This document shows, piece by piece, positions 56,191 through 64,000 of a stretch of DNA of 64,000 nt (position 1 is the first letter of the stretch; every line of letters begins with the position of its first letter). The notes under the pieces were generated by a model. It saw nothing but the letters and a program-made list of their open reading frames with translations, searched no databases and was not told the origin of the DNA. The stretch is from positions 1,612,001 through 1,676,000 of the forward strand of contig JAGTXZ010000014.1 in NCBI GenBank assembly GCA_018398575.1, given 5' to 3'. A program made the position numbers and the translations under genes. Source of the DNA: Ampelomyces quisqualis. Its lineage: Eukaryota > Ascomycota > Dothideomycetes > Pleosporales > Phaeosphaeriaceae.

Positions 56191-59100
56191 TAAGAAATTC
56201 CTTCTCTTAAATTTTCCTCTAGTTGATTACATTTCTTAACCTTAGCTTCTGTAAGGTAATGTATAGTAACAGACATTTAATCTAGACTAGATATAGAAGC
56301 TAGTCTAATTACTTAGCTAAGACAGTTTCTTATATATTTAAACAGCTTACTATTTTAGCTTTCTTTAAATAATAATTAAAAGAATTTCTCTTAAGCTTTC
56401 TTAGTTATTATAGTTATAAGCCTAGCGCTCTAAGACTATAGAGTTATTTCTCTCTGCGTAATCTTTAAATATAGAACTACTTACTTCTAATTAAAACTCC
56501 TCTTTTATAATATTATTCTCTACTTAATCTAATTACTCTAAAATAAACTAATCTAACTAATCTAATATAATAGATTGTAGCAACAAGATTAGTATAAACA
56601 GAACGCTAACTCTAAAGTCTTAAAATAATTAGACCTAATAGTATTTCTAGCTTACGTAACAACGCAGGTAGGTATAGCTATTAGAATTAAATAAGATATA
56701 TATTAGAGGTATATAGAAGTGCGTATTATATTAGAGATTCTAGATTAGCTATATACCTATAGGTCTTGTATAAAAGAATAAGAGAAACTTATCCTCTTTC
56801 TAATATAATAGGCTTATACTTATAGTAGGCTTAGTAACTAAGTTAGAGTGTTATTAAAAAGCGTTTAGTACTATTCTACTAACCTCTTATATAATCTGTT
56901 ACTAAGCTCTTTATAAGGTATTAGATATAATATGTATTTGTATGTGTTTATTATATTACTTTTCTTCTTAAAATTCATAGTTTCTATTAATTAGGTCTGT
57001 ATTAGTACACTTTTAGATACCTTCTAAAAATTTTTAAAAGTCTTATTTACTTTAACTTAAATTTTCTAATAACGTATTATAGCTATTTGTTATTGTTTTA
57101 CTTAGCGTAGCAGCGCGTTTGCGTTCTAACTTTACCTAGAGTTTCTTAAGTATATATATAAGGCTAGCTCTTAGGTATACTACTTCTTTATACTTTTTCT
57201 TCTACGTTTATATACCTAAAGCTATCTAAGCCTTCTCTTAATCTAGTTAATAGCTAACTATATAGTAGATATATATAATACCTATTTCTATCTCCTCTAA
57301 GGCTTATCTTCTAGCCTATTACGTTAGGAAAATTTAAATTTAATCTAATTAGCCTAATTACTACAACCTGCAGCAGCCTAATAGTAATACTATCTACTAG
57401 ACAATTTGCTAAAGTTACCCTACTTACTTCTAGTCGCTAGCAACCTAACAGCAACCTAATAGCAACCTAACAGAGTTGCTAGATCTAATAGAATTGCCAG
57501 ATCTAATAGAGTTGCTAGATCTAATAGAGTTACTAATGTTGCTAATTTTACTTACGTAACTGTATTGCTGTATTTTTATAATTACGTAAGTAACCTAAAA
57601 ATACAAAATATAGAGCAGAATTCCTTCTTTAAAATACACTATTTAGAATTTTTCTAGCTACTCTAATTATTAAGATATAGCGCCTTAAAGTTATAATGTT
57701 TAATTTTTTTTAAAAAAAAACTCTAAGTACGTTTAATGCACTAGATCTAGGCGCCTACTATAGAATAATAAGTAATAAAAATATTCTAAAGTAAAATTAG
57801 CTGTTTAGCTACTATTTCTTAAAAAAAAAATATAATATATTATCTAATAAAAGTGCTAGAGCTTTAGCAAAATCAAGCCTTAGCAAAGAACATTAAAATC
57901 TACAAACTTTACTGCCTTGCATCTTAACAAGAAGAGCAGCTATAAGAAATCTAAAAAGTGCGTTTAAAAGACAAGATTAAGCTCTATATTTTAGGTTTTT
58001 AGAATAATAACGTAATGGCGCGGGTGGGGCAGGTAGGGCGAGTAGAGCAGGTGGAGCAGTTTAAGCGTTTTAGGCTAATTAGGCAGCTAGAACAAATAGG
58101 GGACCCTAGGGACAGTTAAGTACAGTTAAGAACTGTCTAGTTAACTATTCTAATAGTGTTATAGATGTCGCTAACTCTAATAACGTTGAATTTTCCTAAC
58201 GTAGGTTATTTACCTATAGGCTATAAGAGCTTTTACTTGCAGCTATTTTAATATTAAGTTTAGATTCTATTTAGATATATTTAAGAAGTGTATATACTAT
58301 ACGCTCTTAAATAAGAAGTGTTACCTAGTTTTCTAATATATAGGCTAAGAGTATAATAGCCTCTTTAAGGCCTTTAACTATAGGTTTACTACTTTAGGTA
58401 GAGATAAGTCTGATAAGATAGTGTTAAAGAAGAAGGCTAGTGTCTAAAAGGTAGTGTTTTAGTTAGCTACTACTGTATAAGTAAGTACTATATAAGTAGC
58501 TAATATAAACACTACTAACTTACTTATTAGTACTTATTACTAGAGAAAGGAGCTAGCTAGAGAAGTAAGAGAGATAGCTAAGAAGGTTAGGTTGCTGTTA
58601 AGACTGTTAGTCTAGTAGCAAACAATAAGAATGCTAGTGTAGACTAAGTATACAGCTAAGGTTAGTTTTTGCGGATAGGTGCAGAGTTGCTTTAGATACA
58701 AAGAGTATTGTTACTAAGACAGTAAAGGCTAGGGCTTTCTAAAAAGAGTAACAAAGATTATATAGCTTAATATAACTAACTTAAGTTGTTAAAACATAAG
58801 TTAAACACAATAATCTATAAGAGTTTATTGTAGTTCTTATATACTATAAGAGATTCTTAAGCTTACTTATTAAAGCGTAAGCTTATTATACTAAGTTATA
58901 GTACTTACAAAGCTTTCTGTAAGCTGCGTAAGCGCACTTATATGCGTTAGATTCTCTTTACGCGCTAAGGTATAAGCTTATAGATCTACTTGTAAGCTAC
59001 GTTACGTAATCTATTCTATATGTCCTTTGTTACTAGCCTGCGTTAAGTTATGTCTAGTTTATACTAAATAATTAGCTGTGCAGATCTAAGATTGTAACAC

Positions 59101-59500
59101 TATCTCTATTTCTTACTAGATTTGTCTTAAATTGTAGTTGTGTCTTTATAAGCGTACTCTGTATTTTATCTTAAGGTTTACGTATTGTTATATCTTCTAA
59201 TTCTTAAAAGAAACAACTACGTCTTACTCTAGAAATTTAACAACATAAAACCCTTGCTAATATACTCTATAACTATTGTTTTACTAATAACTAAGAGTGC
59301 TTTATTATAGCATTAAAGAGTTTGCGTTGTCTAAAGTGTTCTAAGTGTATACGTATTAGGCGTCTATGCGTAAACTTATTCTAGGAATTATTAGACTATA
59401 CTTATAAAGAGTATAAAGTAAAGGTAGAAGTAAATAAAAAATTGCTTGCTAAAGAAATTACGCAACTGCTGTGTAACAAGAAGATACTTATATAAGCAAA
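56190..59500. other. TA-rich RIP-like block, no identifiable gene
   Basis: Dense stops in all frames and heavy TpA content. It includes tandem repeats at 57441-57527 and a short GC-rich island at about 58015-58063. Probably degenerate transposon DNA, but I could not assign a family. Confidence 0.5.
57441..57527. repeat. Two adjoining minisatellites in the TA-rich block
   Basis: Three 11-bp units (CAACCTAACAG with one T variant) at 57441-57473 are followed by three 18-bp units (AGTTGCTAGATCTAATAG, the middle one with transitions) at 57474-57527. Confidence 0.8.
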
Positions 59501-62500
59501 AGATAAAGCGTATTAAAAGGCTAAGTGCCTTATATATAAGTTAGAGAAATTAGGTAAGAATATTTAGGTAGAGGCGTTAGACTGTCTAGCTGCAGATGCA
59601 CTAACAGGTTACTCTCTAGCTATATAGGCTACTCTTAATTTGCTTAACACCTCTGTAAGTTTTAGTACTAGTTTAGTAGTTATTAGCAATTTGTAAAGTT
59701 TATAGCTAGTTCTTATGTATTTTCTAAGTTATTGTATCCTAACTATTTAACTAGGTATTCTTTTTAATAGTTATTGCCTTAGTGTATTATTATTCTTTTA
59801 ACTTTAAATTTAGTTTCTTCTTTAAGTTTATAGCAAAAGGTTTGCTGTAATAGTGTTTCTAGGTTAGCTAGTTCTAGTAGGCTTACGTAGAATCTAGAGT
59901 AGATCTTTACATTTAACAGAAGCTTAAGTGTATATATGACTAGTCTGTTTCTTTTTAAAATTAAAAATAGTTTAACTTTAACATAGTTAAGTCCTTTGCT
60001 TAGTTGTTTTGTGCGTAGATTTTTAGTGTAAAGATACACTTTATCCCTCTCTTTTAGCTAAAGTGCTATTTTTTATTTTCTATTAACATATAAGATGCTT
60101 TGTATCTAAGCGTGTTATATTTGTTCTTCTATTTTAGTATAGGTTTTCTTTATTTCTTCTGCTATTTGTATAGTAGCTTTAGCTTTTAGGCTAGGTAGTA
60201 TTCTTGTAAAGAGATTTAGATGTTATCTGTAGTTTGCGAAGTATAGCGACTTACCTGTAGCTTTAGATAATTTGTTGTTATAGGCTAACTATACTATTAG
60301 TAATAGCAAAACCTAATTTATCTACTGCAAGTTACTGTATATTTTAAGATACGTCTTTATAGTTCTATTTGTCCTTTCTATTTAGCTATCTGTTTAAAGA
60401 TAATAAGCTGTTAATAGCTTTTGTTGCGTCCTAATTTCTGCTATTAAAGTAGTCTAATAATTTAACGTAAAGAGTTTGTCTTAATTGCTAATAATTAACT
60501 TTAGTATGCTATAGTATCTAATAAGTCTATTCTTAAGCACGTGTGCTAGCTAAACAGCTGTATAGTCTTGTTAAAAGGGTAGCATTATAGCGTATTTTAT
60601 AAAGCAATCTACTATAACTATAATAGCGTTATAAGCTAATCCTGTAGCAGAGTCTTTTAAAAGTAGTAGTTCTGTTACAAAGTCTATTAATATATTAGTC
60701 TAAGACTTAGTTAGAAGCTCTATTAGCTGCATTTCTCTATAAGGTGCGTATGTACTATATTTATTGCGTTAACAGTCTGCACATTTCTTAATATAAGCGC
60801 TTATCTTATTCTTTATGTTTTTAAACTAGTAATTCTATTAAATTAGTTCTACAGTTTAGCTTACTCTAGAATAACTGTGTATAGTGTTATTATAGTGTTA
60901 TTGTATAATTAATTCCTATAGTTCTTCTAGGACATTAATTCTAATTTTTATTGTTAGGTTGTTAATATATTATACTAGTCTAAGAGATCTGTTATTTTAT
61001 ACTTTAAGGATGCTTAAGCTGTTAATAGTTTTAGTTCTAGCAATGTCTAATCTTTAGCTAAAAGTGTCTACTCTGCTATTATCTTTTTTAAGTGTATAAA
61101 CAATTTTAAACTTGTATTATTCTAATATCTCTAACTATTATACTTGTCTTTAATTAAGTACTTTAGTAGTAGTAAAGGTTGTTAGGTTTTTATAGTCTAA
61201 GTATATTATAAGATCTAAGTAACTCTTTGCGTAGATTCTCTAATATTTAAGTACTACTACAATTATAAGTAGTTCTTTATTATGTATATTATAATTTTCT
61301 TCTAGTAGTATAAATTTTTGTAAGTAGTAAGCTATTAAATACTATTTCTTATCTTATTCTTGTTTTGCACACATTCTAATTGCTAAATCTAATGCGTTAG
61401 TTTTAAATCTAAGTAGCTCTCTGCTTCTAAATGCAATAAAAACAAGTAGTGCTATATAAGCGTCTTTAAGTGTCTTAAATGCCTAGCTTTATTCTTCTAT
61501 CTATCTCTAAGGTGTATCTTTTTATATAAGTTTAGTAAGTAGCGTAGCAATTAGTAAGAAGTTTTAAATAAACTATTAATTAAAGTTAATAAAGCCTAGG
61601 AAAGATTAGATATCCTTTACTATAGTAGGCGTTAGCTAATCTCTAACAACTTTAATCTTATTCTTACTTATTTATACTCTGTTCTTCCTAACTATGCACC
61701 CTAATAATTCTACTTCTTTCTAGTGCTATTTATATTTGTTAGGGTCTACTACTAAAGAAAACTTTTCTAGTAGCGTTAAAATTGTATAAACATGTCCTAT
61801 ATATTCCTTCTTATTTTCTAAATAGATAAGAATATTGTTAAGGTATACAATAACAAATATGTTAAAGTATTCTTAAAGTATATTATTAATAAGTGCTTAA
61901 TACGTTGCTAGGGCGTTAGTAAGACTAAATAGCATTACTAAGTACTTATAGTAGCTATAGCGTGTTCTAAACGCTGTCTTCTATTCTTTGCCTTTTTTTA
62001 TGCGTATAAAGTTATACGCGCCTCTTAGATCTAGTGCTATAAAGATCTTTGCATAGGCTAGTTAATCTTATAGTTCTAAAATATTAAGTAGTAGGTATTA
62101 ATTCTTAACTGTAATGTTATTAAGTTTCTAAAAGTTAATACATAGTTATAGTTTGCTATTTTTCTTTAGTATAAACATAATTAAGTATCTAGCTAGTAAT
62201 TCTAATGCTTAAATAAAACCTTTCTTTAGGTTTACTTAGATATATTCTTAGAGTACTTCTAGCTCTTTTTCTAATAATCTATAGATTAGTCTAAAGGTTA
62301 GCCTTTTTTCTTCTTCTAAGACAATCTTGTAGTTCTACTCCTAATACTTAGGTAGTGCTTCTAGACCTATTTCTTCTAAAAATAGTTTTTTAAACTTTCT
62401 GTATTCCTTAGGTATGTTAAAAGTTACACGTTTCTCTAAAACTTATAACGTATTAGTATTTCTTTCTTAATTATCTAAGTTAACTAGTTGTGTCTTTAAC

Positions 62501-63600
62501 TGCGTCTTAGTTAAAGCAATATTATTAATTATCTTCTTATTTACTATTAAACGCTGCTAATATGTAGGCTTAGAATCTATTATATTATTATAATTCTCTA
62601 GAGAGATAGATCTCTTTCTCTAGTCTACCTGTAGGCTATTCTTTCTAAACTATAGAAGTTCTAATATAATGTTATAGGTAGCTAATCTAAAGACGTCTAG
62701 GTATATTTCCTGTTTAGTTCCTTAGATGTTAAGTTCTGTAGTAGTCTTATATCTAATAAGTAACTTGTTAGGTATCTATTCTCTATTTGCAATATAAAGT
62801 TTATATAATTATTGTTTCTAGTAAAGTTAGAGCCTAGCTCTTAATAAGGCATTGCCTAAAATATAGTTTACTTGTAATTCTAAATCTAGAAGTGCCTTTA
62901 TTCTTTTTCTATTAACTCTTACTATAAGTTTTATAAGCTTAGCTAAGTTAATTGCGTTACAGCTCTAAGTCTCTTTCTAGAGTCTAGAGTTAACTCTAAA
63001 AAAGACTTATTTTTTTTATATTTATTAGCTTCTTTGTTGTTATAGTGCTTCTTACACTCTAGTTATAGGTAGAACTACTATATGTAGTTTATGTAGCTGC
63101 TGTTAATAAGTATTCTATTAGATATGCTTTCTTCCTCTAATATGTTAAGAAAACTTCTTATACTTTATTTATTGTATAGGTAATTTGCGCAGGTATCCTT
63201 AGAGTAACTGTACTATTAGTACTTACAAAGTTTTTTTTACTAAAGAAAGTATTAGTTAATTTTACTACTATAATGTATTAGGCAGTAGTTACTATTATAC
63301 GCTGTCTATCATAGAAGTCTATGTTTTAGATTATAAGGATCCTGTAGGTATCTGTCTGTAAGTAGGATTTAATACAATTTATTTGCCTTCCTATCCTAGT
63401 ATTCTATAGGCATAAGGTTTAGTACTAATACTTGCCTATTATTAGCATAGTATATCTACTTTGTGTGTAAGTTATAGTACGTCTTATATAGTCTATCTGT
63501 GTCTACCTCTTAATATAGTCTTCTAACTATTGCATTCTAGCGCACTAGTTTAGAGCTAGCTAGTAGTAAGTATATGTCTAGCTTGTCTAGTGTAAGTTCT
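59500..63600 (-). mobile_element. Minus-strand Ty3/gypsy retrotransposon relic
   Basis: Reading the minus strand from right to left gives gypsy pol in order. RT lies at about 62400-61790: LEALPKY, NLKKGFI, LDLRGAYNFIRIKKGKE, AFRTRYSYYKYLVM, and VIVYLNNILIY in place of YLDDILIY. RNase H and integrase remnants follow at lower positions. The integrase C-terminal segment lies in the short open stretch 60039-59779. Double Asp-to-Asn change in the catalytic box fits RIP. I did not find an LTR pair; one LTR may be beyond the window, so both ends are approximate. Confidence 0.7.
59779..60039 (-). pseudogene. Integrase C-terminal fragment of the minus-strand gypsy element
   Basis: An 86-codon stretch without stops encodes the segment typical of the gypsy integrase tail before the chromodomain (LYTKNLRTKQLSKGLNYVKV-type start, then KIYSRFYVSLLE). 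It is a transposon fragment, not a host gene. Confidence 0.7.
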
Positions 63601-63645
63601 TAGTCTTTCTAAGTATTATAGACTCTTGTAGTCTCTACAGCAGTA

Positions 63646-63757
63646 AATAGGTAGAGGTTAGGTTAGGGTAGAGTACCTTTACGTAAGACCCTATACCTAA
63701 CCTAACTTCTACCTATTTAATTAACGCTAAAAGTAGGTAGAGGTTAGGTTAGAAGTA
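63646..63757. repeat. Inverted and direct repeats around TAGGTAGAGGTTAGGTTAG
   Basis: A 23-bp arm starting AAATAGGTAGAGG (63646) is mirrored with one transition at 63688-63718. A further direct copy lies at 63736-63757. It may mark an element end. Confidence 0.7.
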
Positions 63758-64000
63758 ATTAATTGCAGGTTAAGGTTAGGTTGCATAAGTTTTGCGCAAT
63801 TAAATAAAATTTAAAGTATATAACTACTAATTTTATAAGATTAGGTTTCTAAAAATATGCTAAATTTTACAGGAGCAAAACTATGCTAGGGATATTAAAA
63901 ATAGCACAGTAATCACAAATTTTTATTACAATAAAGAGGGAATTAGGTCTTTATTTCTAATATACATAAAAGTAAAAGATTCTAGATCTCTTACGCAAAT

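Noticed and set aside
63650..63790. Telomeric repeat array
   Set aside because: Only isolated TTAGG-type words occur. There is no tandem TTAGGG run, and the unit is arranged as inverted copies, as in an element end.
1..64000. CRISPR arrays, operons, ribosome-binding sites
   Set aside because: Spliceosomal introns throughout show a eukaryotic nuclear sequence. The tandem repeats seen are minisatellites without spacers.

Overview
The window is nuclear DNA of a filamentous ascomycete, most likely a Dothideomycete (Pleosporales-like). The evidence is compact genes with roughly 45-90 nt introns (GT...CTAAC/CTGAC...AG), a gene set typical of Pezizomycotina, and sharp alternation of GC-equilibrated gene blocks with extremely TA-rich, transposon-derived blocks that carry the transition-only damage expected of repeat-induced point mutation (RIP). 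The class-level placement is inference.

Positions 1-28272 hold housekeeping genes: Rsm1/NIPA zinc-finger protein (partial), Hal2/Met22 bisphosphate nucleotidase, a Ppc89/Cep57-like spindle pole body protein, Iks1 kinase, glucose-6-phosphate 1-epimerase, Rif1, Ric8, a Kar5/Tht1 karyogamy protein, mitochondrial ribosomal protein uL6m, and a reverse-transcriptase-related cellular protein with an altered catalytic motif. Between 25.9 and 28.3 kb is a gene-poor stretch with a frameshifted HET-domain relic. I rebuilt the exon-intron structures by hand; in every multi-exon gene that lies whole in the window the exon lengths sum to a multiple of three.

Positions 28273-36229 hold a five-exon Tri12-type MFS transporter, the mitochondrial release factor Mrf1 divergently paired with a gamma-glutamyltranspeptidase-like enzyme, and the 3' half of an ankyrin-repeat gene. 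That gene is split by a 9.6 kb insertion (36238-45859). The insertion is a hAT transposon (8-bp target duplication GGCTTAAG, inverted ends, transposase relic on the minus strand) that itself contains a Ty3/gypsy chromovirus-type retrotransposon (38299-44847, 187-bp LTRs, 5-bp duplication ACTAA). The 5' half of the ankyrin gene resumes at 45868-47056.

Positions 47057-55978 form a gene island between two TA-rich blocks: an MDP-1-type phosphatase, a secreted GH31 alpha-glucosidase, a small inverted-repeat element, and a secreted pepsin-like protein that lacks its second catalytic Asp and ends inside a 14-bp minisatellite. From about 56.2 kb to the window end is a second TA-rich block with a minus-strand Ty3/gypsy relic.

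The core genes do not form one pathway. They cover RNA export, salt/sulfur metabolism, spindle pole, kinase signalling, carbon metabolism, replication timing/telomere, G-protein signalling, nuclear fusion and mitochondrial translation. The second half is the plastic compartment, with transporter, secreted hydrolases, immunity-like ankyrin and HET relics, and transposons.
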